This document shows positions 9,915 to 20,689 of a DNA stretch of 29,295 nt, piece by piece. This DNA is from Ophiocordyceps camponoti-saundersi (nom. inval.). Its lineage: Eukaryota; Ascomycota; Sordariomycetes; Hypocreales; Ophiocordycipitaceae. The translations under genes and the position numbers were made by a program. The DNA is taken from assembly GCA_003339415.1 (NCBI GenBank), contig PDHQ01000378.1:1-29295 (forward strand), read 5' to 3'. The stretch's first letter is position 1, and each line of letters begins with the position of its first letter. Below the pieces are notes generated by a model. The model was given only the letters and a program-made list of their open reading frames with translations. It made no database searches and was not told where the DNA came from.

Positions 9915-10880
9915 CTTTTTTAAAGATTAACGCTAGGCGGTAATAGAGAGGTTATACGCGGCCTCTAGTTAATAAATAAAGGTAATATACGCGCTTTTAG
10001 CGCGCTACTTAAGGTATTATTATATAAAGTTTAAGGTAAAAAAGTTAACGGGGCGGATTTTAGTAGCTTAGCCTTTCTATCGAAGATAAACTAAAGTTAA
10101 ACTAATATTAATTTAAGATTTATTAAAGTCCGGTATATTCCTAGTCCTAAGCACCGCCTTAAGTTTAGTGCGGAATTTTATAATAGCTATTTTATTATCC
10201 TCTAAGTATTTAAAAGCCTTAATATTAAGTATTAAGGTATTATTAGTTTATAAGCTAATAATATTAAAATAAGCGTAGTTACTATTTTTAATAAGGAGAT
10301 ATAAATTAAATATTAATATTTATATTTATTATTACTAAAAATAATAATCTTAGTAAGTATAAAACTAATAAACTCTAGCTTTTATAATCTTATATAAAAG
10401 CTTAATAATATAGATAATAATATTTTTAAGATATTAATACTTTATCTTTATTAGAAGGGTAATAATAATAATACGCTTAAGATTAGAGTAAGATTATAAG
10501 TATATTTATATAATATTTTATAAAATAAGCTTAAAATTTACTTAAAGTTTAGTAAAGGTAAAAGCTAATATAAGGCGCTAGCTAACGCGCTAAATTATCA
10601 GAGACTAAGTAAAAATAATATTTTTACTTTTATTATTATAACTTATAATAATAAAGCGTGATTTTTTATATAGGTAGTTAATTCTAATGTTTTTAATTTC
10701 GTAAACTATCTAGGTATAGAAAATATATATCTTATAATATTTCTTAAAATTATATTTTTTAAAAGAGAAGATATTATAGCTAATAAGGTTATTTATCTCT
10801 TAGATATTTAAAGCTTTTAAAAATTATTTAAAAGTAATAATCTTACTTTCGGAATATAGCTAAAATAAAAGCGTAAGGTT
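9915..10880 (+). pseudogene. RIP-broken ORF of unknown family, related to the one in the 7.3-kb element
   Basis: A plus-strand frame runs with stops that are almost all TAA/TAG (one TGA near 10660) at places fitting Gln or Trp. Around 9930-10030 it reads GGNREVIRGL, a stop, LINKGNIRAFSALL. The element at 19893 has, at 22290-22400, SGYRKVI, a stop, RL, a stop, LISKSNIYSLSLL in the same relative frame. The spacing of G-x-R-[EK]-V-I and K-x-N-I/M and the downstream S-x-L-L agree, which is hard to explain by chance. Later parts are rich in hydrophobic and Asn/Lys residues, partly a RIP effect. I do not recognise the family, and no integrase, protease or reverse transcriptase signature was read in this part. 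The true start and end are unknown. Confidence 0.45.
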
Positions 10881-13800
10881 ATCTTTCTTTTTTTATATTA
10901 TAAAAGTATTATTAGAAAATAAGTTCTAAGGAATACATATAGTAATTCTTAAGCGTAGCGTGATTTAAAATAAGGTAAGAATTAGTCTAGCTTTAAGAGG
11001 ATCTAAAGCTAAACTTAATTTAAGGCCTTTATAAAAAGGGGATATAAATAATTAAATATAAGTTAACTAAAGTAATTATAGCTTATAAAGGAGATTAATA
11101 ATTATATTATAACTATTAATTAAAAATAGTATATAAGGGCCGGTTTATTAACTAAGCTTTTTTTTAGATATAAACTTAGCTATTAAGGGGTAATTTTAAA
11201 ATATTAAATATATTAAGTTTATTTCTTATAAATAAGGCGTTATAAACTATTTATTAAGCGTAATATTTTTATAATTTAGTTATAGCCTTTTAGATAATAG
11301 TAGCGCGTTTAAAAGTAAAAATAGTTAAGGTAAAATTTAAGTAAACTTATAAGTATACCTTAAAGATAAGAAGTGTAAGATAAGTTCGTTAGGTTTTATA
11401 GTATTATTAACGGCTTTTATAGCTATTTATAAAATTAAGTTACGCCCGATTTTAAAGCGAAGTTTATTTAAGATTACTTTATATACTTATTAAAATAAAG
11501 CGTAATATTATTTAACCTTTCTAACTAACTAATATACTTTAACTAAAACTTAAGTATATATAATTCTTAAAATAGTAGCTTTAAATTAGAATTCCTATAA
11601 ATTAAAGTTTTTACTAGTATTATAATAAATAAAGTTAAGAGGCTTAAGGTAAATATTAATTTATATTAACCTTAAGATTCTCTATATATTTTTAGCGGAG
11701 AGAGATAGTAAAAAGTAAGTAGCTTAGAAACTTATTACTTAGTTAATAGTATAAAATATAGCGCGCTAGTTAATATATAAGATAACTATAATAACCTTAA
11801 AATTAAAGTCCTTATTATCCTCTAACTAAAATTTAAAATATTATAATATTAAGCTAGTAAGTTAATATTACTAGTAGATTTTAAATACGGCTTTAATAGC
11901 TTTAATATCTATATTATAACTAGCTTAAGTAAGAAGGCTATAAAATCGAGAGATACTTAAGTATCTAAATCGCTTATAAATTTACTAAATTTCTTATTCT
12001 ATAAGGTATAATATAGCTTTTTTAAATAGGGAAAGGAAAAACTAGGGATAGCCTTATTTATATATAATTAAAACCTTAGTTATTCTATAAATAAAATAAT
12101 TTAAGGTATTATAGAAAAAGATTCTAAGTTAATTTATATTTATAAGGTAGAGAAAAAATAGCGTTTATAAGGGCAGAATATAAAAGGTAATTTTTCTAAC
12201 TAAGGTTTAAATAATAGCGGAGCTAAGAGAAGTAATAGTCTATCTTTCTTTAAACTTAATATTAACTTAGCTAGCGGTAAAATTATTAAAATAAAGTAAT
12301 AATATTAAAGCTTATAAGGCTTTAACTTAAAATCGGCCTAATATTAATATAAATACTATACCGGTATTAATTAAGATATTTTAGAAGGTTATTTATAAGT
12401 AGCAGTTTCTTAATATAAATTAAGTAGCGGGGGCGGTAATAAGCGTTAACTTATAAAGATTATTACTACTTAGAAAATATAAGTATATTAATTAGTAAAG
12501 TATTTAAGCTATATAAGAGGATATAAAAGGTATTTTATTAACTTTTATAATTTAAGGAGTATTTAGAATATATATAAACTATATAAATATTAATATATAA
12601 TATAGCGTTTTAATAAGTTTTATAGTTAGAAATACTTAACTATTATTAGTATTTTATCTTTTAGCACTTTTTTAACCTTTTTAAAGTTAGCGATATATAC
12701 CTCGAAGTTAACCTTATAACTTATAAATTTATAATAAATAAGGAAAGAATATTAAGAGTTTTAACGTTTATTATTTATATATTTAATTAACTAGTAACTA
12801 AGCTTACTATAAATAAAATATTTCCGATTTTATAAAAAGGTCGAAGCTAAAATATAAGGGGAATTAATATAGGTATCTTTTCGATATTAGCTTAAACTCT
12901 AATTAAGGGTTTTTTAATATTAGCGGTTAAGGTAAAAGGAATTTAAAAGGGGTATAGTAAGTAGGGGTTAAGCTTAGGCAAGCTATTAAATATATTATAA
13001 GGTGCTAGGCTAATAAGTAAATATAGTTTTAAGAGAAGAATAAAGGTTAGATATAAAGGATTTAATATCCTTAGCTAGCTAAAAGAGAGTAAATTTAAGT
13101 TTAGGGACGCCTTAGCACGCGTTAATAAAAGATATTTAAAAGGAGTATTATTAGTATACTTCGCTTTAAGAGTATATTAGCAGAGGTTTAGTTTATTAAA
13201 TAACTTTTATAAAATCTTATAAGGCTTATTATTAAGGAATAAGATACAGATAGACAAGTATATAATAGTTATCTAATCTATATAATAATAAAAGTAGTTA
13301 ATATTAATATTAAAGTATTTCTATATTTAAAGATATATTTCGCGAAAAGTTAAAAATTAGTTAATATAGTTAAGGTAATAATATTAAGCTTAGCTAAAAA
13401 AAATACGCGGAAAAATTATATAAAAATATAAGGGATAAATTTCTAAAGTATAATAAGTATTTATTAGAATATAAACTTTATTATCTAAAAAGTTATATAG
13501 TTCTCCTATATATAAGGTATTTTTATCTTAAACCTTAGTAAACTTAATAATAATATCTACGCTAATATATATATTAGGAAATTTAATTAGGGGAAGTATA
13601 GTAAAAGTAATAGTATTAAGTATTAGTTTATTTTAAAAATAAAGGGTTTTTAATAATAGTTTTTTTTAATATTAGTATAAGTTTACTTTAATATCTAAAT
13701 AATTATCTTAGCTATTAATATTAAGTTTAGCTATACTTATAAAGAGATCCTTAATATAAGTATCTAAGAGAGGCTAGGCCCTTTAAGTAGCAGCTTTTAG

Positions 13801-14660
13801 ATTTTTAAACTAGTATATTATTAGTTTTTAGGTAAGTTAAATTTAAGCGGGGGGTTCTAATAGTAAAGCCTAGGTATTAAGCAGGTCCTAGTTATTTTAA
13901 ATATCCGAGCTAAGTCCTTATTAGAATACTTATTAGTATTATAATATAAGTTTAGTAATATTTTAACTCGCCTCTATTTTAGTTTCTAAAAGTAGTCTTT
14001 TAAAAATTATAAGTCTAAGTTTAAAGGATATCTTCTTAAATATTTAAAGCGGCTATATTAGGGGCTTATTTAAATTAAAAGGTTTTCTAATTCCTTTAGG
14101 GCGGGTTCCTTAAACTTTTTAATATAGATTCCTTATTTAATAAGAAGGCTCTTAACAAGGTTTCTTATAAAAACTCGTTCTATTTCCTATATTTTTACTT
14201 TTTAGCTATTAAAATATTACTAGAAGATATTAAATAAAGCGAGGCTAGAAAAATATTTATTACTTTTAATAAATAAGATAAATCTCGCTATTATAAGTTT
14301 AATTATTTCCTAGTTTTTATAATTTCTTAGAATATTATTATTTTATTAGTTTAAATTAAACTTATTCTAATATCGCTTTAAGATTTTTATATATTTAAAA
14401 ATATCCTAAGTTAATTAGTTATAATATTCTAAAAATTCTATCTTATTTTTAAAAAGGGGTGCTTATAGCTATAAGTAATAATTTAAACTAGCTTTAAATT
14501 AATATCGTAAAGTATCTAAGTTAGTTTTTTTAAAAGTTTTTTTAAAAGAGGTTTTATATAGCTTTATATTAACTTTTAAAAATCGATTATAACTTACTTT
14601 TATATAGTTACTTTCGTAAGAATCTATTATTAAGGTTAATTATTCTATTCCTTACTAATT

Positions 14661-15128
14661 TATAATTAATTAAATTTTAACTACTAATTAGTATTAGTTA
14701 GCTTTTATAATATATATATAGAAATTAATAAAGATTACTATTACTAAAAGTATATTTATTTTTAATTTTTAATAATTATCTATATCTTATCTACTAAAAG
14801 GATTCTAAGCCTTATTTATATATAAAATATCTTTCTATATATTCCCCTTTTTCTTTACTTATATATACCTTCCTCCTATACTTAATATTAAACTAAGTAT
14901 AATCTAATTTTTTCCCGAAATTAGTTTAATATTAATTAGGAGTTTATTAAAGCTCCTATCTAAAATACTATAATAAAAATACTAATAAAACGTACCTTAC
15001 TCTTATTACCTTACTTCCTTATAATATATTCTATATAATACGCCCCTTTTCCCTATCTAACTTATATATAAATCTCTTCCCTTACTTATATAGATTACTA
15101 TTATACTTTAGTATTTCCTATACTTACT
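14661..15128 (+). repeat. Right LTR of the 6.4-kb element
   Basis: Partner of 8754-9235. Its left end is fuzzy because the first 40 or so bases align only with gaps. From TATTAGTTAGC at 14692 onward alignment is continuous to about 15122. It keeps TATATAA-type sequences and the C-rich tract seen in the other copy. Confidence 0.75.
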
Positions 15129-16980
15129 TTTATTAATTAAGAAAAATAAGCTTAAGTATTATTTTAATAAGATATTAAGGAGGCGTAAGGGTCTCCGCAG
15201 CTATAAGTTATTATTAAAATACTTTAAAATTTTAAACTTTATTTAATTATTTTTTAATAATAATAATAATAAGTTAATATTAATAATAACTACTCTTAGT
15301 ACTATATAGCTTATAGCTATATTAGATTTAGCTATTACGCTAAGCTTATTTTAATAATAAGTAATTATATTTTAGCTAATTACTATTTTTAGCTTATTAT
15401 AATATTAAGTAATTATATTATAGCTAACTATTATATTAAGCTTATTAAAGCTTACTATACTTAAAGTAACTTTAAGTAAAACGCGCCTTATTATTAATAT
15501 TAGTAGCTTTATATTAAGTAAGCTTATATCTTAAGGCTAGCGTTAGTTTCTAGCTATTTTTACTAAAAAGGAGGCTAAGAAAGTTAAGAAATTATTAAAA
15601 AAGAAAAAGAATAATAATTTAAATATAATAAATATAAGTTCCTTTAAAATATAGAATAAATAATAAATAAAGTAAATAAGTTAATAATATTATAATTATA
15701 ATAATATATATAAGATAAGATTATATTTAATTTTAATTAGTTTTAAAATTTTTAGAATAAAATAAGTTAATAAATTAAAAGTAATATAAGTTAATATATT
15801 AAAGTATTTATTTAATAATTATAATTATAAATAAGTAATAATTAAGCTTAAAATATAGCTTAATATGAAAAAAATAAGCTAAAGTAATGTAAAATGCTAT
15901 TTAACTAAGTAAAAGTATTAAAAGAGTAAATAATATATTTTTTTAATTTAGTTTTATATTAATATAAAGGGGAGATTACTTTTATAATATACTTATAAAA
16001 AAAACTTTTTAAAACTAATCTCACTTTTATATAGTTATATAATTATAATATTAATATATTTTAATAAATCTCTATATCTCTTAAGTAAATTCGCTTTATT
16101 AAAGTAGGGTAGGAAGTTAAAGAGAATAAAATAAGCTTAGAATATTTTATATATAATTAATTTTTAAAATCCTTTTATTTAGCTTTCTAATCTTAGTAAA
16201 GAAAGTTTATTATATATTTCTTATCTAAAAATAATATATTATTTCTTATTTATATTCTAACTTAATATATATACTCTTTTAGCGGCCTTTTAATTACTTA
16301 TTATTTTATTAGTTAATAAGGGGGGAAGCGCGAGAGGAATTTTAAGATATCTTTAAAAGCGGTTTAAATATTATTTAATATCTTTATATTTTCTAAATAG
16401 CGAAAAATATTAATTTTTCTTTTATTTAAATAAAGATTAAGTAAGAGAACTTAAGATTTAACTTAAAAATAATAAATAAGTATAGCTTTATAAATATTAA
16501 ATACTATTTTAAAAAAATTATAATTAAACTAATCTTAAAGCCTTACCTTAGCTTAAAAAGTATTTACTTATAAAGGTAATAATAAAAATATAATAATAAC
16601 ATATATAAATAATAAGAGTAATAATTTAAGTTAATTTAAAAATATACGAAGTATAAAGATCCTCGGTCCTTATTTAGTAATTAAATATTAGCTAAGTAAG
16701 GCGGATAAATAATATACTTAGGATAAAAAGAATAAATATATTATCGTAATAGATAAAGATCTAGATAAGTATATAAATAGGCCTTACGAAAATAATAATA
16801 TCTAAAATAGCTATTAACTAAGTTAATTTCTTATTAAAAGATATTATATTAACGGAGATAGGGCGGTATTTAAGGTTAAATTCGTAAGCGTAGTAAGAGG
16901 TAATAATATTTATCTTAGCTTTTATATTAAGGAGTGCTAATATAGGGGTAATATTTATACCGCTAACGTAAACCTATATA
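15129..16980. other. Degraded AT-rich DNA between elements
   Basis: No intact gene. Small coding-like pieces exist, for example a Lys-rich plus-strand run near 15570-15620 (GAGGCTAAGAAAGTTAAG), and CG-bearing blocks at 16080-16110, 16320-16345 and 16630-16990. The latter may be the 3' continuation of the minus-strand remnant described at 16990-19330, or a plus-strand remnant. I could not decide. No terminal repeat pair was found here. Confidence 0.45.
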
Positions 16981-16989
16981 CGAGGAAAG

Positions 16990-19330
16990 TTTTATATTAT
17001 CTTTAGCGTATTAAAAAATAAGATATATATATAAATACCGAGAGGTTTAGGTATAGGATTTAGGGGAAATTTAAAATTCTTAAGGATAAAAATTTCTAAG
17101 TTTAAATTATAGTCTTCTCTATTTTCTTCGTATATAATCTCTTTAAAAGCATAATAATTAAATAGTTTTACTAAAATATAGTTAGTTTTAAGGATAATAA
17201 GGTTTATATTTAGCTTAGCGTAAATATTATTAAGGAAAAATATAAAGCTATAATTAAGAAAGTAATCTATATATTTAGGAATTATAATAATATTAATAGT
17301 ATTAAAGTTAGCTTAACTAGTTAAGGGCTAATTAACTAGTTTCTTAATAAAGACTTTTTTAAATTTAAAAATCTTATAGTTAAGATATTTAGCCTTATTA
17401 GCTAATATTTAAAAGACCTTAATATTAAGCTCTAGGTTTATTATAATTAAACCTATTAATTTAATAAAAACTTTCTTTCCGATAATCTTATTTATAATTA
17501 AGTTAGTAATCTTATTATATTAGTTAATAACTTTTACCTTACGGCGTAAGTAAGTAGCAGCTAAAAGGGCTTTATTTTAGATTTTCTTTTACTTAGTAAT
17601 AGCTTATCTTTATTACGTAATTTCCTAAGTATAAGTAGTTAGTATTAGTTTATTAGTAGATTATAAAATACTAAAAAGGGAAAGGGTTTAGAAGACCCTA
17701 TCCTTAGCTAAGCTCTTTTTAACCTTTAGGCGCTTAAGCTTATAAGCGTTAACTATAACTTAAATAAAGTTAATCCTAACTATTTAATTTAATAGCCCTA
17801 AGTCCCGCTATATAATAATAAGAAATATAATAAGTGCTAGGTTTTTATTTTTAAGTAGTGCTAGGAGGGTTTATTTAGCTATATTATTATAATCCGTAAA
17901 GGCTAAAATTATCTTTTATTCTTTCTTATTTAAAGATTAATTATAATTATTAATAGTAAAGCTTTTAATTTTTCAAATTAAGTCTAATATAAAGAATCTT
18001 AGTTAGTTCTTAACTTAATATATTAATAGATATTTAATATAGCTTCTTACTCTAATAAATTTATAAGGAAAACTTAGTAATATAATAATATAGAAAGTAT
18101 ATAATTTAAGAAAAAGCTCTCTAGTTCTTAAATTATAACGAGTAAAGCTTAGTTCCTTATTATAAGTCGCTAGGGGGCAGTTATTAGTATAGTAAGTAAG
18201 TTTATTATAATAATAGCACCTATAACCCGTTTTACCTAAGTTTATATTAATATTTAATTTATTATTAAATTTATCTATCTTATATATTATAATATTAATA
18301 ATAATAATAGATTTACCTTACTAAGTCCTATAAGTTAAGGTATCTTAATTCTTAACTTTATTAGCTAAGCTATAAATATTATCTTATATATTAGCTAAGT
18401 TAATAAAGAGAGTACTTATTTACCTAGCTAAGTTATTAATAATTACGCTTTTAGAGTTATTATACTGCCCCTTATTAATAGTCTTTATATAAGTTTTCTT
18501 ATAAATCCTTTTTAAAGTTATTAGTTATTTTTCTTCCGGAAAAAGCTTAATAGCCTCTTCCTAACCTTAATAAAGCTTTTAATTATAGAGATTTATAGCG
18601 AGCTAATAGCGTGAATCTTCGAGATAAGGTTTAAGGTAGCTTTAAATATTTTTTATAAGCTAGCTATAAGGTATAGCCGCTATATTTTTATAAGTAGAAT
18701 TATTCTTTCTAAGGATTCTAACTTAGACTTTTTTTAATAAGGTATTAAAAATATTTCTAAATTTAATAATAATAAGCTTATAGTTAGTTTTATACTTTTT
18801 ATAATAAAGATAATTATAAGTTTAGATTTAATTAAAGACTTATTTTATAATCTTAAGTTTTTTTATATTATAGTTTCTAATCTTTTTATTTAAGGTGCCT
18901 TTTTAAGCCGAGTTTAATATATTATAATATTTAGTTATAGTATTCTTAGCTACCTCCTAAAGCTAGTTTTTAGTTAAGATTTTTATATTTATTACTTTAT
19001 TATCGTTAATATAATCTTTAAGCTATTTAACTATTATAATATTTTTAATATTTATATTTTTTATCTTTTTTTTAAAGCGGTTAAGAAACTTAGTTATATT
19101 TTAACTAGTAAACTTTATAATAAGCGGTAAAGCCGGCTAAATATTAATAATTTAAGTCTTTTTAATTATCTTATTCTTAAGAGTTATTATTTTAATTTCT
19201 ATACTATTAAGGCTAGCCGAATAGGTGCGATTAATTAATTAAGCTAAGTTTTTAGAAGAAAAAGGGGTATAAACTTTAGGAGAGTAAGGTAATTAGTTTC
19301 GTAATAAAATAATATTCTATTATAATATAG
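16990..19330 (-). pseudogene. RIP-broken Gag/LINE ORF1-like frame with CCHC zinc knuckle
   Basis: A single minus-strand frame can be followed without a shift from about 19330 down to about 16990; codons with first bases at 19220, 18899, 18218, 17546 and 17051 are all in phase. It is interrupted only by TAA/TAG at a density expected for mutated Gln and Trp codons. At 18218-18177 it reads C-Y-Y-Y-N-K-L-T-Y-Y-T-N-N-C. Residues 1 and 14 are surviving TGC codons. The fourth residue is TAT (TGT after RIP) and the ninth is TAC (CAC after RIP), so the ancestral pattern is CX2CX4HX4C, the retroelement nucleic-acid-binding zinc knuckle, followed by Pro as is common. This supports a Gag-like protein, perhaps ORF1 of a Tad-type LINE. 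The roughly 390 codons after the knuckle are Lys/Leu-rich and unrecognised. Reverse transcriptase was not found. Confidence 0.5.
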
Positions 19331-19334
19331 CTAT

Positions 19335-19480
19335 TTTAAAAAGAGAAGAGATAAGAATAATACTCCTTAGATAATAATATAAGATATAAGCTTAGGAGAA
19401 GATAAGGAATAGGAGAGTTAAGATACTAAAGTAAAAAAGCTTATAAAAGATAAGAATAAGATAAAAGGGTATATATAAAA
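19335..19480 (-). promoter_or_regulatory. Possible promoter/leader of the minus-strand zinc-knuckle remnant
   Basis: Read on the minus strand, 19480-19335 contains TATATATACCC (19470-19460 area) followed by pyrimidine-rich runs such as TCTCCTATTCC and CTTCTCC before the presumed start of the zinc-knuckle frame. A TATA box plus CT-rich leader is typical of fungal Pol II promoters. The evidence is compositional only. Confidence 0.25.
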
Positions 19481-19892
19481 TAAATCTACTTAAAAGAACT
19501 ATTTATAAGCTATTAATATTATATTATAATAATAATCGATTATTAATTTAATAATTATAGTTATTTAGTATCTTAGATCTTCTTTTTAAAAAAGTAATAT
19601 TTCTAAAAACAAGTTAGTAAAGTAAAATCGCAGTTCTTATCTATAATTTAAGCTTAATTTAGCTATTATTTTTCTCGTCTAATAGAAGGGTATTACCTTA
19701 TAAGCGGTCTTTACGCTAATTAATTATATTAAATAACTTTTATTTTTTTACTAACCCCCGCTTTAGTTATAACTATATAAGTAACCGGCTTATATCTAAG
19801 AATAAAGTCCCTTTCGCTAGTGCTAAGGATATAACTTATCCTTTAACCTTTTAATTAATTTATTATAATTTATAAAAGGTAGCTATTATCTT
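19481..19892. other. Spacer between elements, no gene seen
   Basis: RIP-degraded sequence with isolated CG-containing patches (19690-19720 and 19750-19830). It may be the continuation of whatever element the next LTR element inserted into. Nothing more can be supported. Confidence 0.5.
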
Positions 19893-20194
19893 TATTAAGT
19901 AGTCTTTATATATACGTATAGGTAAGAGAAAGCAAAAAGTAACCTAAATTAAGTATAATTAGAGATAGATACCCTTCCTTTATCGTATAAGGAAAAGCGG
20001 CTATATAGCTAGATAATACTCTACTTCTATACCCTCCTTTTTCTTATCTAAGCTACCTCCTACCTCCTAAGTTATACGAGGTATAACTTAAGTAATAATA
20101 TATATTTTATTAGAGGCTTCCCTATATCCGTGCTATCCTCTATATATATATCGTATAGTAGATATAAAGGGGTATAAAAAGATAATATCTAATA
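19893..20194 (+). repeat. Left LTR (302 bp) of the 7.3-kb element
   Basis: Aligns without a gap to 26880-27181, with transitions only as far as I checked. It is more RIP-mutated than the right copy: TAAGTTATACGAGGTATAAC here is TAAGTCGTACGAGGCACGAC there. It contains a palindrome at 20066-20092. Confidence 0.92.
20066..20092. repeat. LTR palindrome, left copy
   Basis: CCTAAGTTATAC, loop GAG, GTATAACTTAAG. Eleven of 12 stem pairs are kept. It sits 173 bases from the LTR start, the same offset as the palindrome in the right LTR. Confidence 0.85.
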
Positions 20195-20590
20195 CTTAAC
20201 TTTTTCTTTTTATAAAAAGATATACTAAATAAAAAGGTATTATACGAAGAAAAAACTCCGTCTTCCTAAAAGGTAGATATTTCTAAAGAAAAATAGTTAT
20301 ATAACGTTAAATAAGTATATAATCGAAAAAATCTCTAAAAGTAAATAATACTTATAATATTATAATAAAAAAAAATAAAGAAAATAAGCTACTAGCTAGA
20401 AAATAAAAGTTAGGTTATTATATAATCTAATCTATAATATATTTTTATAAAGTTTTACTATAAAAGTCTCTTATAATTATAATATTAAGAAAAATAAGTA
20501 GAAAGCTAACTTTCTATAACTTTATACTAAAAATACTAAAAAATATTACGAAAAATAGGAATTAAAAATCGGATTTTGCCGCCTCTTACC

Positions 20591-20673
20591 GCTTTTAGAG
20601 GGGTATAAAAACCCCTCCTTACTCCCTCTCTCTCTCTCTCTCTTTCTCTTCCTTTCTTCCTTTTTTCTTTTTT
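20591..20673 (+). promoter_or_regulatory. TATA box with CT-repeat leader inside the 7.3-kb element
   Basis: GGGGTATAAAAACCCC (20600-20614 area) puts TATAAAA at 20604-20610 inside a small inverted repeat. A (TC)n run and further pyrimidines follow from about 20622 to 20673. A TATA box followed by a CT-rich leader is the usual arrangement of strongly expressed fungal Pol II genes. The coding-like frame begins just after, near 20690. An internal promoter is unexpected for an LTR retrotransposon, which normally starts transcription in the LTR. Confidence 0.5.
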
Positions 20674-20689
20674 AAGCTAATCGACGAAG

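Larger units (their letters stand above)
8754..15128 (+). mobile_element. LTR-bounded element of about 6.4 kb (RIP-inactivated)
   Basis: Two direct repeats of about 470 bp (8754-9235 and about 14661-15128) bound about 5.4 kb of internal sequence. The left end TGTTAG fits the TG start of LTRs. I could not confirm a target duplication: flanking CTTAG and CTTAC differ by G/C, not a RIP change. Plus orientation is favoured because part of the internal sequence (about 9920-10030) is homologous, in the same direction, to the element at 19893-27181. Just inside the left repeat is TTAGTAAC, which could be a RIP-altered TTGG-type primer site. The T-rich tract at 9235-9247 could alternatively be a polypurine tract for the minus orientation. 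Internal coding sequence is broken by many TAA/TAG codons. Between about 10900 and 14600 I see scattered GC-containing coding-like blocks but no nameable domain. Confidence 0.75.

Noticed and set aside
8749..15127. CTTAG/CTTAC as target duplication of the 6.4-kb element
   Set aside because: The mismatch is G/C, not a RIP transition, and the LTR ends are uncertain by several bases.
16620..17165. Plus-strand ORF remnant (reads for example FKVKFVSVVRGNNIYLSF)
   Set aside because: It has more stops than the overlapping minus-strand phase that is continuous with the zinc knuckle. Protein-like appearance alone is unreliable in this DNA, so I left it out of the gene list.
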